Shown one piece after another: positions 39,101-47,311 of a stretch of DNA of 64,000 nt. The notes under the pieces are model-generated. The model made no database searches and had not been told where the DNA came from. It saw only the letters and a list, made by a program, of their open reading frames with translations. The DNA is from Steromphala cineraria (taxonomy: Eukaryota > Mollusca > Gastropoda > Trochida > Trochidae), in NCBI GenBank assembly GCA_916613615.1, contig OU744726.1:56932987-56996986 (forward strand), read 5' to 3'. How positions within the stretch are numbered: position 1 is the stretch's first letter; each line of letters starts with the position of its first letter. The position numbers and the translations under genes were made by a program.

Positions 39101-41048
39101 ACCCCCTTTGTAGAGGCCACAGGGGCACCAATCATAAAATTAAGTATATATAGGCGACAAGTTTCAGTTTTCTAGGCCTTATACTTCAGGAGAAGATGAA
39201 AATAGATTTGAAGGACGTTCCTGTTGCCTTTATTAGGGGTCACAGGGCCACCAAAGCTACAATTTATAATCCTCACTCTTCAAAGAGGCTATACAAAAAG
39301 TTTCAGCTTTCTAGGCCTTATGGTTCTGGAGAAGAAGATGAAAATAGGCTTTTAGGGCGTGGCCCCTGTGGCCCTTATTAGGGGTCACAGGGCCACCAAA
39401 GATACAATTCATAATCCTCACTAGCCAAGGAGTCTGTACACAAGGTTTCAGCTTTCTAGGCCTTATGGTTCTGGAGAAGAAGATGAAAATAGGTTTTTAG
39501 GGTGTGGCCCCTGTGGCCCTTATCAGGGGTCACAGGGCCACCAAAGCTACAATTTATAATCCTCACTAGCTAAGGAGTCTGTACACAAAGTTTCAGCTTT
39601 CTAGGCCTTATGGTTCTGGAGAAGAAGATGAAAATAGGTTTTTAGGGCGTGGCCCCTGTGGCCCTTATTAGGGGTCACAGGGCTACCAAAGCTACAATTT
39701 ATAATCCTCACTAGCTAAGGAGTCTGTACACAAGGTTTCAGCTTTCTAGGCCTTATGGTTCTGGAGAAGAAGATGAAAATAGGTTTTTAGGGTGTGGCCC
39801 CTGTGGCCCTTATTAGGGGTCACAGGGCCACCAAAGCTACAATTTATAATCCTCACTCTTCAAAGAGGCTATACAAAAAGTTTCAGCTTTCTAGGCCTTA
39901 TGGTTCTGGAGAAGAAGATGAAAATAGGCTTTTAGGGCGTGGCCCCTGTGGCCCTTATTAGGGGTCACAGGGCCACCAAAGATACAATTCATAATCCTCA
40001 CTAGCCAAGGAGTCTGTACACAAGGTTTCAGCTTTCTAGGCCTTATGGTTCTGGAGAAGAAGATGAAAATAGGTTTTTAGGGTGTGGCCCCTGTGGCCCT
40101 TATCAGGGGTCACAGGGCCACCAAAGCTACAATTTATAATCCTCACTAGCTAAGGAGTCTGTACACAAGGTTTCAGCTTTCTAGGCCTTATGGTTCTGGA
40201 GAAGAAGATGAAAATAGGTTTTTAGGGTGTGGCCCCTGTGGCCCTTATTAGGGGTCACAGGGCTACCAAAGCTACAATTTATAATCCTCACTAGCCAAGG
40301 AGTCTGTACACAAGGTTTCAGCTTTCTAGGCCTTATGGTTCTGGAGAAGAAGATGGAAATAGGTTTTTAGGGTGTGGCCCCTGTGGCCCTTATTAGGGGT
40401 CACAGGGCCACCAAAGCTACAATTTATAATCCTCACTAGCTAAGGAGTCTGTACACAAAGTTTCAGCTTTCTAGGCCATATGGTTCTGAAGAAGAAGTCG
40501 AAATTCCACAAAGTTTACGGACGGATGGACGGACGGATGGACGGACGGACAGACGGACGGACGCCGGACACCATGCCATGCCATAAGCCCATCGGGCCTT
40601 TCAGGCCAGATGAGCTAAAAATTAAATTAATAGTTAACTATTTAACTTTGAAATTTTTAAAATTACTTTTCAACTTTGAAAGGTTGAGAACGTAGGTAAG
40701 CTTTACAGGATTGAGATGTTAACTATGCATCTTTGGACTTGTCTTTTCGAGACTTGCTTCGTTGAGAACATCATGTTACATTTTGCAAGTTACAACTCAC
40801 AAGTTTTTATTTTTGGTCTTTTGCTTAAATTGATTTGAGATATAATCTAAAGTAGTTGTATTTTCAATTCTAATTTTTACTCAGTTTCTCTTCTTTTATA
40901 GATTCCCTTTGAAGTTAATCGAGCAAATATCAAGAACTTGGAGCAGCTGTTTGATTCAAGTTTTGGACTCATGTTGAAGGGGACTGACATCGCTTCCTGG
41001 ATTATGAAAATGCTTTCCCCACAACAAAATATGGGTCATTTACAGTGA
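6967..41048 (+). CDS. CFAP54: CFAP54, cilia- and flagella-associated protein 54 (N-terminus outside window)
   Basis: Fifty exons on the plus strand give one continuous frame of about 2,820 codons ending at TGA 41046-41048. Every intron has GT-AG ends and every exon joins its neighbour in phase. The protein is a huge, mostly alpha-helical scaffold with one fibronectin type III-like domain (exons 7-9) and Lys/Glu-rich linkers. Length (about 3,100 residues expected for CFAP54, with a few hundred missing on the left), helical-repeat character and the FN3-like insert fit CFAP54. Established knowledge: CFAP54/FAP54 belongs to the C1d projection of the axonemal central apparatus with CFAP46, CFAP74 and CFAP221, and its loss impairs ciliary motility. 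The name rests on remembered family features, not on an alignment; another large central-pair protein is the main alternative. Exon coordinates are given in the block entries. The polyadenylation signal is at 41939. Confidence 0.75.
11918..12932 (+). CDS. CFAP54: CFAP54 fibronectin type III-like domain (exons 7-9)
   Basis: The end of exon 7, exon 8 (12286-12378) and exon 9 (12750-12932) encode a beta-strand pattern typical of FN3 folds: an opening VFTPASF strand, VAWYRLFGRSATGSNIKVRI, and the hallmark GLQPNERYVFAVGAYTADG of strands E-F, closing with SKPILATHPLP. Both exon junctions are phase 0. A single FN3-like module inside an otherwise helical giant protein is one of the arguments for CFAP54. 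Confidence 0.7.
13102..16769 (+). CDS. CFAP54: CFAP54 exons 10-17 of this window
   Basis: Exons: 13102-13244, 13510-13657, 14254-14409, 14666-14788, 15042-15357, 15796-15888, 16281-16407, 16649-16769. Helical hairpin repeats (for example VVAIELAGWLNEANLALQAV and VLQRCHAVLQEI) alternate with linkers. Exon 14 contains about 55 residues of low-complexity acidic/lysine-rich sequence (PEEKPKAETPGEGEKAERG) ending in KKKNKKR, a probable flexible insert. Junction phases are 2, 0, 0, 0, 1, 1, 2 and 0 after exons 10-17, and all are compatible. Confidence 0.72.
15475..15690 (+). repeat. Copy of the FAM72-intron fold-back repeat family
   Basis: This segment in the CFAP54 intron after exon 14 shares long matches with 46100-46600: TATCATCCAAAACTG, TTCCACA(A/G)GAGATA, TTGTGGAAGAT, GATATCAGAAGACA and GGTGAGATTCTCTATAT. 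It also contains an internal inverted pair (TTGATAAAAGTAA and TTACTTTTATCAA). It is a non-coding repeat of unassigned type, probably a nonautonomous DNA transposon. Confidence 0.7.
17017..18515 (+). CDS. CFAP54: CFAP54 exons 18-21, all phase 0-0 short exons
   Basis: Exons: 17017-17103 (87 bases), 17557-17622 (66), 17899-17934 (36) and 18411-18515 (105). All start and end in phase 0, so any of them can be skipped without a frame change. The 36-base exon encodes an acidic stretch (SDDEISLESLEK). Exon 18 is basic (WRPKKKTKYK). The block looks like a variable surface linker with potential for alternative splicing. The splice sites are good: TTTCAG at 17551-17556 and AAAAAGTAAGT at the end of exon 20. 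Confidence 0.68.
18782..25109 (+). CDS. CFAP54: CFAP54 exons 22-30 of this window
   Basis: Exons: 18782-18879, 19102-19319, 20549-20736, 21065-21304, 21511-21740, 21954-22240, 22557-22730, 22941-23126, 24848-25109. Recognisable stretches are LAILQGLSYFGAFLQKLEKR, SFLDQEWFTFETAGTLVVGW, the HWTLLQNASRALWNCAHTAL helix, FIQRLVLRVLEMLYYEQKWE, and the TPR-like ELGNLLYHMGNIRGAYRYWS in exon 30. The last resembles a tetratricopeptide helix pair followed by DALDIVLNTHD. Introns in this block carry two tandem-core repeat elements (19.5-20.5 kb and 23.9-24.75 kb). Confidence 0.73.
19484..20470 (+). repeat. Tandem-core repeat element 1 (pearl-like)
   Basis: A roughly 1 kb element in the intron after exon 23. 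The left end is a hairpin (ACCCCCGCTACG...CGTAGTCGGGGGT, 19485-19513), followed by a CGTCCGTC-rich microsatellite (19529-19567). Four diverged copies of a roughly 162 bp core follow; each starts near GTTTC(C/A)GGAGCAT (about 19574, 19736, 19899 and 20062) and contains AAATTTGGTATGGC and GATGCTGTTGTGCCTTTTAG. The right end carries a hairpin (GTGAGCTGCGCTCAC at 20449-20463). Hairpin ends around a tandem core are the architecture of molluscan pearl elements, regarded as Helitron/Helentron-like nonautonomous elements. The assignment is by architecture only. Confidence 0.75.
23915..24755 (+). repeat. Tandem-core repeat element 2, rich in AGGTCA half-sites
   Basis: In the intron after exon 29. The left end is a hairpin (AGCAGCCCCGTC...GGGGCTGCT, 23915-23940). 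A matching inverted GGGGCTGCT occurs at 24710-24718 near the right end. The interior holds partial repeats marked by AAGGTCAAAGGTCAAGGTCA-type strings near 24077, 24233, 24353, 24498 and 24629, and by a paired ATTCATTGATTG unit about 270 bp apart. A decayed relative lies at 36571-36760. The class is uncertain; it resembles element 1 in design (hairpin ends, internal repetition). Confidence 0.72.
25110..26473 (+). other. CFAP54 intron, no recognised feature
   Basis: Most of the 1.8 kb intron after exon 30. It is AT-rich. A GGGGTTCGATC string near 25203 resembles a pol III B box but has no convincing A box. No ORF here has splice-compatible or family support. Confidence 0.45.
26474..26715 (+). 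repeat. (TAC)n microsatellite plus TATAGCGC repeat
   Basis: A TAC microsatellite (26474-26500) is followed by CATTTGTATAGCGCCAAT and about 200 bp of non-coding sequence. A second copy of the same motif order, trinucleotide run then CATTTGTATAGCGCAAAT, is at 41761-41835. The shared string suggests an old dispersed repeat of unknown class. Confidence 0.5.
26922..36450 (+). CDS. CFAP54: CFAP54 exons 31-46 of this window
   Basis: Exons: 26922-26988, 27098-27298, 27634-27897, 29269-29420, 29595-29722, 30054-30221, 30426-30606, 32671-32876, 33177-33352, 33963-34145, 34348-34526, 34710-34837, 35089-35197, 35365-35542, 35817-36081, 36325-36450. They contain LPLLTLYQYFTTFVCRDLQ, followed by LYTEAFITLQRLLHGERLP, long helices in exons 37-41, and a Lys-rich junction between exons 44 and 45 (KKKGK then SKKESKKAKAKG). 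Exon 46 must end at 36450 (donor GTCAGT, phase 1) to join exon 47 in frame. Confidence 0.73.
27898..29268 (+). other. CFAP54 intron with a possible 1 kb inverted-repeat element
   Basis: A 1.37 kb intron. Diverged inverted ends, CAAACTGACCAAGGTTTGACA near 27983 and TGTCCAAACCTCGGTCAGTTTTG near 28975, could bound a nonautonomous transposon of about 1 kb. No target duplication was found. Two CRE-like TGACGT strings occur near 28397 and 28423. Confidence 0.4.
30607..32670 (+). other. CFAP54 intron, 2.06 kb, no gene
   Basis: No exon or ORF is supported. The only local structure noticed is a cluster of TGTCAC motifs at 31209-31290 that includes the palindrome TTGTCACTGTGACAA (31210-31224). Confidence 0.5.
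36571..36760 (+). repeat. Decayed copy of tandem-core element 2
   Basis: Starts AGCAGCCC with TGCCGCACTCC downstream, then a degraded AGGTAAAAGGTCTAGGTCATGAG (about 36637-36660) and GATCATTGATTGTGTGATTAG. All of these align in order with element 2 at 23915-24755. It lies in the intron between exons 46 and 47. Confidence 0.6.
37205..41048 (+). CDS. CFAP54: CFAP54 exons 47-50, C-terminus
   Basis: Exons: 37205-37871 (667 bases, the longest), 38154-38307, 38549-38623 and 40902-41048 with TGA at 41046. Exon 47 begins after a good acceptor (CCCTTCTGTTGCCAG) and encodes YQTILQRLCSTATI, the GTWGGRLREMHNYLASHLPV helix, and LVLQWHQPTLEE, a beta-type segment with DRRIILLYALGKKG. Exon 48 has a Pro/Lys-rich linker. 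The last exon ends in NLEQLFDSSFGLMLKGTDIA then SWIMKMLSPQQNMGHLQ. The intron before the last exon holds the 145 bp satellite element. Confidence 0.75.
39040..40620 (+). repeat. Tandem-core element 3: 145 bp satellite with inverted ends
   Basis: In the last CFAP54 intron. The unit start TTTCAGCTTTCTAGGCC recurs at 39301, 39446, 39591, 39736, 39881, 40026, 40171, 40316 and 40461, a strict 145 bp spacing, after one diverged unit at 39162. Unit variants repeat every four units (580 bp). The ends carry inverted TAGCTCATC(A/T)GGC (near 39051 and 40605). A GGACGGACG microsatellite (40517-40563) precedes the right end. Hairpin or inverted ends, a tandem core and a tetranucleotide run parallel element 1. 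Nonautonomous Helitron-like or pearl-type origin is inferred. Confidence 0.85.
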
Positions 41049-41960
41049 GACGACACAGAAGAGATTTCATGACCAATTAAGATACTGTGATAAAAGATTC
41101 CGTCCAACTTCCTGTTGTATCTTGTTCTTCATTGTTGAAAGCTTCCCCCACACAGCATACCTTGTGCCAGTCTGCAGTCAAATAAGTCTAGCAGTTTTCC
41201 TCCATGCGTCATAATGAGCCAACTAAAGAGCCACTCCGTGATTTTCATCATATACGGTTTTGTATTGATACTAAAGTAAACGACAAAATTCATTATGTAC
41301 ATTCAAAAATTCTCATACATTCATCTCAAAATGGTAATTATACCATAACACCTTGCTTTCAATATAAATTTAAAACAGTCAAATATGTTCGTGGAAGGCA
41401 AATTCAGACATCCAATTGATACTACATGTAGTTGTATAACCTATCAAATAGTATCAACTCGTAAAAGTCATTCTAATTGTTTTCAATAAGTTTCCAAAAT
41501 AACGTTTGACTGATAGCCGCACATCATTGTCATTTTCTATCAAAGTCATAATTTTAACCTTCCTTTTGTCACTAAAATCTGTCAATTAGCTTTAAAATTA
41601 TACTTTCTTGCAACAGTTGATACTTCAGGACCCAATGACACTAATCATTAAGTTTGTCATGTGCGAGCCCAAACAACTCATGGGCTTGCTCTTTAAGAAA
41701 TTTTATGATGCAGCAAGGTTGAGATTACAGAGTGATTGAGACTGACCAAACTAATGCCATATAATAATAATAATGGATTGCATTTGTATAGCGCAAATCT
41801 CCGAGTGGACTCTTTGCGCTCTGCCATGTGGGCAAGTTTCAATACTTGTTATGTTTTATTCATGTTATTCAAGTTTCTACTGTGATATAACTGCATTAAG
41901 TTCAAGTGCATTTCATTTGTGTTGTTTAGTGTTTTATAAATAAAACATACCTTGCAAACA
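41049..41960 (+). other. CFAP54: CFAP54 3' untranslated region
   Basis: From the stop to a canonical AATAAA at 41939-41944; cleavage is expected near 41960. The TATAGCGC repeat copy at 41761-41835 lies within it. A 72-codon ORF at 41204-41419 has no family features and is treated as chance. Confidence 0.6.
41939..41944 (+). terminator. Polyadenylation signal, CFAP54
   Basis: AATAAA about 890 bases after the stop codon and the first good match on the plus strand downstream of it. Confidence 0.55.
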
Positions 41961-42149
41961 ACTCTTGGTTCATCCCAACCATTGTTATGCAATGGATTAT
42001 TCTGTTATCCTTTTATGTTGATAATATGTACAGGACTAATACAAGAAGCCCAATCAATTAAAACATATCTCCCCGAGAGGTCCTTGTTTGAAGATATACA
42101 GAATAATTGAACGTCTGCAGTAGTTAAACATAAGAACAGTGTGGTTGAT

Positions 42150-43612
42150 TTTGTTATAAAATTGTTTTATTCACACAAGTTATATCAATCCTGTGATAAC
42201 AAGCATGTAACAATAATAAATACTGGCAATAAAGATGATAATACAAATCACAGTTTGTGTTAATGTCACCAGGACATGCTGATACCTTGATCATCATTAC
42301 AGTCAAGTGTGGGGAAAACAGGTACATTTTCATTAATATAAGAAATTCAAATACACCTTCAAAAAATGTTTGAAATCATTTCCTGAAGAAATGATAAATC
42401 TGCATCCTTTATACAATCTTAAGTATAGAATGTTCTTGGCAGTGAAATAATCATATTGATTCTCACAATAGTTTGAATTCGCTATTTGAAAAACATACAG
42501 CTTTTCAGTGAGAAGATTAACTTACAGATGGGACAGCATTCAGCATGAACATACATATGCTAAACCTCACAAACTGACAATTGTTAAATCTGATTTAATG
42601 ACGAACTAACTGGCATGTTTTTGTGAGGACATACAAGGATTGAATTGCACATTAATCAGTCCAATATAAATGCATTAACATACATGTACATGTGATTTAC
42701 AAACTGAGACAGAAATTGATGTAAGTCAAACTGGCATGACAATGATAACCTTTATGACTCGTAACATTGGCAGTGGTACATGTTTAAATGCTTTTTTTTA
42801 GATATATCTCTTGTCACCAGTTAATGAAACACCAAGAAATGTAAACATTGACATTCTTACTCAACTCATGTCTTCTCTTTCAATTCTTAACAAACAAGAG
42901 AGAATCTCATTTCACTGCAATGCAAGATAGCTGAATAATCACTGACAATGTTTCATACTGAGTATTTGGACTATTCACAATACTATTGTTTAAGAGGAAT
43001 AGGAAAAAGGATGGCAAAAAAGATACAAATGTTCATTTCAAGGTGATAAAGCAAAAAATTAACTTTTGTGGCGAACATGGTTACATTGGAAGGAAAAACA
43101 AAACATTAATTTCATAAATCTGAATATTGACAATAAAACTTATGCATCATTCATACATTTTTCTAGTTAAAGCCTGTGTTAACCAGATTTTCTTTACCCG
43201 GTACTATTTTTTTATGTGAACACAAACAACTTGTTTGTGCAAGTTCATTGGAAACAATTGAATGAAAACAAAACACATTAACAGTGACATGGATATCAAA
43301 ATTCAACCGCATACAGTCTGCATGAACTGTTACACCACATTTGTCCAAATGACAATATAGAAAGCCTGGAAATTGCAAGGATTGCCAAAACAAAAAATTT
43401 CTTTTAATGAACAACAGGTGAATTAGATCATTCATCACCAGTGACACTCTACCAAGGCACCTGGAAGAACTACCACTTTCTCCAGTTGGGCATGTCAAGA
43501 AAGTAACTTCCAACTTCTCTCTGATCAAGGGAGGTAACTGGGTATGTTGTTAGTGGTACAGGAACCCTGATCTGGAAGTATTGCAGCAGATTGACGAGGA
43601 CTAACGCAGCGT
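42150..43612 (-). other. FAM72 3' untranslated region
   Basis: AT-rich sequence downstream of the FAM72 stop on the minus strand. A 121-codon minus-strand ORF at 43163-43528 lies here but has no splice partner, no recognisable family and AT-rich composition, so it is regarded as untranslated. Confidence 0.5.
42166..42171 (-). terminator. Polyadenylation signal, FAM72
   Basis: TTTATT on the plus strand reads AATAAA on the minus strand, about 1.44 kb downstream of the FAM72 stop. With the CFAP54 signal at 41939 it would place the two convergent transcript ends roughly 200 bp apart. Confidence 0.45.
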
Positions 43613-46600
43613 TCACCGATAACACTCCATCTCAAAGATACCACTCACGTCCTTATTGGCTATCGGCAGTTCTCCCCAAAGCAGCAGTTCTTCACCTACA
43701 ACATCAGCAATTGATACATTCAAAATCTCTCAGGCATAGTCGCAAGTAAGTTATGGTTGTGCTACAAACTGTTTTCAGGTAAGCACAAAAAGCAAAACTA
43801 CAACATAAAGGCAGTATGTTTAAAATTCAATATTTTAAAAAACAATTTTAATTTTTAATTATAATGGATAGGTCAGCGTACTGCGAAGCTTTGTTTCTCT
43901 TGTAATTAGTCAAGGTCATGCAAGGAGATTTGTAAACAAGCATTTGATAATGATTTTGCCTTATTCATTAAAACAAGACTATTAAAATGTCTTGAGCTCA
44001 AGTTATACAAATATGTCAAAATGAGTTCAATATGTTGACATTTTCTAGTCCAATATTAAATGCTAAATGTTATTTGTGTTTCTTGTACTTGTCTGAACAC
44101 CTACCCTCTTTATTGACCCTCTCTGAGGGCATGACACACACACTGAAGTACATCCAGAAGTGGCCATTGTTGCATGACATCAGACACTTCCGACATGGTC
44201 GTGACACTGTATAGCCAAGCTCATTCCCGCTGAAACATTTCAACATTTTTAGTTATATAAACTTGAAAACCATTAAAGATTATGAGAATAATCAATGAGA
44301 TACAACATATCATAAATTATCTGTCCAAAGTTACCAAAATTATTGTTATAAACTCCATGCTATAGGAGTTTGACAATAATTCACCACAGATAATCAGTAT
44401 TTCTGAGCACCAAGATTGTTATTATAATTCTTACCCAAAATTATCTTAATGCGTGAAAATTTAAAAAACATTCTTTGGTAAAGAACAAATTATATTCATA
44501 TTGTGTTCATTATTTTGTAACTTCAGGATATGCGACAACAATTTACTTGTTGCTTAGCTCTACCATTTTCATTATCATTATCATTTTACTGTCACAATTT
44601 ATCAACAAAAACATTTTATCCAATGTATAAACAACTCATTATCATTGTATATCATTGTAGCATAGCAAGACAAAAATAATAGTTCAAAGTAGCTCCGCCA
44701 CTCGTATCAACAACATCAACTTTACCCATGACACTCAAGGAAATAAACCTGGTATTTGGAATACTACATTAAGTATCCTCTATTTATTTTAATGCTAAGC
44801 GGAGTTGTCTCCGTTTTAGACAAATATTCTCGGCACTGAATTTGAAATCACTGTTTCAAGCCAGTGAAAATATAACAGAGGAGAATGTACAATGGTGACG
44901 TCACTTCTACAATCAATTAGACAACATCGCCAGTGCCATGCAATAATGGTATCATATCGCAAGAAAACTCTCGATTCAAGACATTTTTAACGTAGATCAC
45001 AACATTTTCAACCTCATGGACATATATAGAGGATATCTTTTGTTTTGAGTGTGATATCACTATCTCTCATCGAGTGACGGGGTAGAGCCAGTATTTTCAC
45101 GAGTGGCGCAGCCACGAGTGAAAATATAGGCTTTACCCCGTCACTAGATGAGAGATAAGTGATATCACACTCAAAACGAAAGATATTCTGTTTATTATAT
45201 GCCTCTGTGATCGAAAATGTGGTAAAGGCTTTGACTCGAGAGTTTTCTGGCGACGTCATACCATTGTTGATCGTAACTTAGCGACGGCGATGACGTCGCG
45301 TTGATTGTATACGTGACGTCAAACCATTGTACACATGATGTCATCCCCTCTGTGATATTTTCACTGACTTGAAAAAGTGATATCACACTCAGTGGCAAGA
45401 ACACTTTTCTAGAACTGAGAAAACTCAGTCTCTCACCGCTTGTCATATAATAAAATAAACAGAACATCTTTTGTTTTCAGTGTGATATCACTTATCTTTG
45501 TCTCATGACCAGATGAAGCCTATATTTCACTCATGGCTGCACCACACTTGAAAATACTGGCTCTATCCCGTCACTCGATAAGAGTCTATGACATTATAGC
45601 CAGCAACTCTTCAACACTTCATCTCCTTAGAGATTCATTACTAAACATTCAACCAAGAAACAGCGGTGGTAGCTTAATTCAAAAGTTTTACTGATGAATG
45701 ACTTTAAAAAAGTAGCTATTGTTTGATCATCAACATCATTTAAGCCCCTGCCGGGATTTGAACTGTGAATCCCCTGAACTGAAGCAGAAAACACTAACCA
45801 CTGCACAATCCCACCCCAACATTAAATGATAGAATATCAACCAAAAATACTGTGTGCCCAAACATACAGCATCTATGAATGATTTCTCTTCTTCTTGATG
45901 TATTTTATCCCGATAGCGCTCTTCTTGATAAGTTGTCAAATACAAATCATTAAAATGTTTCCTTTAGTTACAAATGTCAAATGTTTTGTATAATAATCAT
46001 ATTTAAATCATTTTTGGGTTTGAATAGAGAATATCTGTCATTTCTTGATTAATAGTATTAATTATCTGTAGCCAGATAAAGGGTTTATCTTATTGATAAA
46101 ACAGAGTTTATCATCCAAAACTGCGTTCCACAAGAGATACCACTTGTGGAAGATTAAGCAATATCTCCTAGGAGATACTGTTTTGACAGTAGATATTGAA
46201 CAATGCTCTGACATCAGTAAGAACATGACATCACAAACATTTTGCATCATCAGTTATGACATCACAATGACATGATGTCATAAACACAATGACGTCATAA
46301 ACATGATGACATCACAATGCTATGACATCACTGGTTTAGGAGTTTTAGGACTATGCAGTGTTCTTTGAAGTACATTTTCATACAAATGTGATGAAAAATT
46401 ATTTTGGATGATAAATAGAATCTCACCCTCGTTTCTTTGGATATCTAACATATTTGATATCAGAAGACATTTTGGTGAGATTCTCTATATCTCACCCATA
46501 ATCATAAGAAAGTGAATCTCATCCAAGTGTTTTACAAGTTGATAAAAGTAACATATATCCAAGGCTTGCAACAGATATTTTACCTTTACTTTCATCAACC

Positions 46601-47311
46601 AGACACAGGGTGAGATTTATCTACCATCCAAAATCATATTTCATTATGTTTGGATGGAAAATGTACATCTTTGCACCATGCAAAACGTTTGTGATGTCAT
46701 GTACAGGGTATTCTTCAAAATCTACTGTCAAAATGATATCTCCTTGGAGATAATGCTTGACCTTCCATATGCAAAATATCCTGTCCAGTCTTGGATGATT
46801 AACTTGACTGTCCCCTTTAATATAGAACGGTCTGAAACCAAACCCCGAGTCTTACTCTAAGGTGGTCTGAAATAGACCAAGGCGTGACTAGTTGAAGAGA
46901 TTTGGTACACTTATAAATCCTTACCAGGACAGACAAGCAAGACGCTGTATTTTACAGGAGCAATGGCTTGTTGAAATTTCCCCGTCCACAACATCAACGG
47001 CACTGAAAATGATATAATACAGATCATAAATGATAAGAAAACAACTATGGTATAAACAAGACATTAGTTAGAAATATCCTCATCGTCATTATCATTGTTG
47101 TCATTAATATTAAGAACGCAAAACATTGAGACCCATTTAGCTTCATCTCGACTCACTCTTCGGGAATGTCGGTGGAATACATTTCCGTCTTCGTATCGGC
47201 CAGCAACACAGCTTTCATTCCTCTTCGACACACATTTGATCCACAGAAAATACAGTCTAAATTGTAAACTTTTTTGTTCCTGAATGTTGGGTGTAATTCT
47301 CCCTTACTCAT
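43613..47311 (-). CDS. FAM72A: FAM72 family protein, complete four-exon gene
   Basis: Minus-strand exons 47311-47157, 47002-46925, 44229-44105 and 43695-43613 join in phase (2, 2, 1) to give 146 residues, against 149 in human FAM72A. All introns are GT-AG. Family signatures are RGMKAVLLADT and STDIP in exon 1, CSCK and ACLSCGN across exons 2-3, and PCRKCLMSCNNGHFWM in exon 3. The C-terminal exon gives LLLWGELP. The paired cysteines (CIFC, CSC, CLSC, PCRKC) suggest zinc binding. Established knowledge: mammalian FAM72A binds the uracil-DNA glycosylase UNG2 and promotes its degradation, shifting uracil repair, and it is a proliferation-linked gene. Intron 2 (44230-46924) holds two large fold-back repeats. 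The gene is divergent from the srGAP exon at 51472 and convergent with CFAP54. Only one copy is present here. Confidence 0.93.
44829..45401. repeat. Large imperfect palindrome (fold-back element) in FAM72 intron 2
   Basis: Two arms of about 280 bp, 44829-45106 and 45110-45401, are reverse complements with scattered differences and meet at GTGGCGCAGCCAC. Matching strings include GTGAAAATAT(A/C)ACAGAGG, AGAAAACTCTCGA, TGAGTGTGATATCAC and GTGACGGGG. Each arm has a perfect CRE octamer TGACGTCA (44896-44903 and 45314-45321). A degraded further copy of the inner part follows at 45470-45600. No terminal duplication was identified. Confidence 0.8.
45470..45600. repeat. Degraded partial copy of the 44.8-45.4 kb palindrome
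   Basis: CAGTGTGATATCACTTATC, then GAAGCCTATATTTCACTC, then GAAAATACTGGCTCTATCCCGTCACTCG repeats the centre of the neighbouring palindrome with more differences. Confidence 0.65.
46095..46815. repeat. Fold-back repeat with TGAC(A/G)TCA array in FAM72 intron 2
   Basis: The outer arms are inverted copies: 46099-46245 (AGTTTATCATCCAA, AATATCTCC, TTTTGACAGTAGAT, CATGACATCACAAAC) and 46665-46810 (GTTTGTGATGTCATG, ATCTACTGTCAAAA, GGAGATAATGC, TTGGATGATTAACTTGAC). Seven TGAC(A/G)TCA octamers lie at 46209-46330. The middle part (46440-46600) matches the CFAP54-intron copy at 15475-15690. It is non-coding and of unassigned type. Confidence 0.72.

Noticed and set aside
43163..43528. 121-codon minus-strand ORF as a separate gene
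   Set aside because: It lies directly downstream of the FAM72 stop in the likely 3' UTR, has no recognisable domain and is AT-rich.
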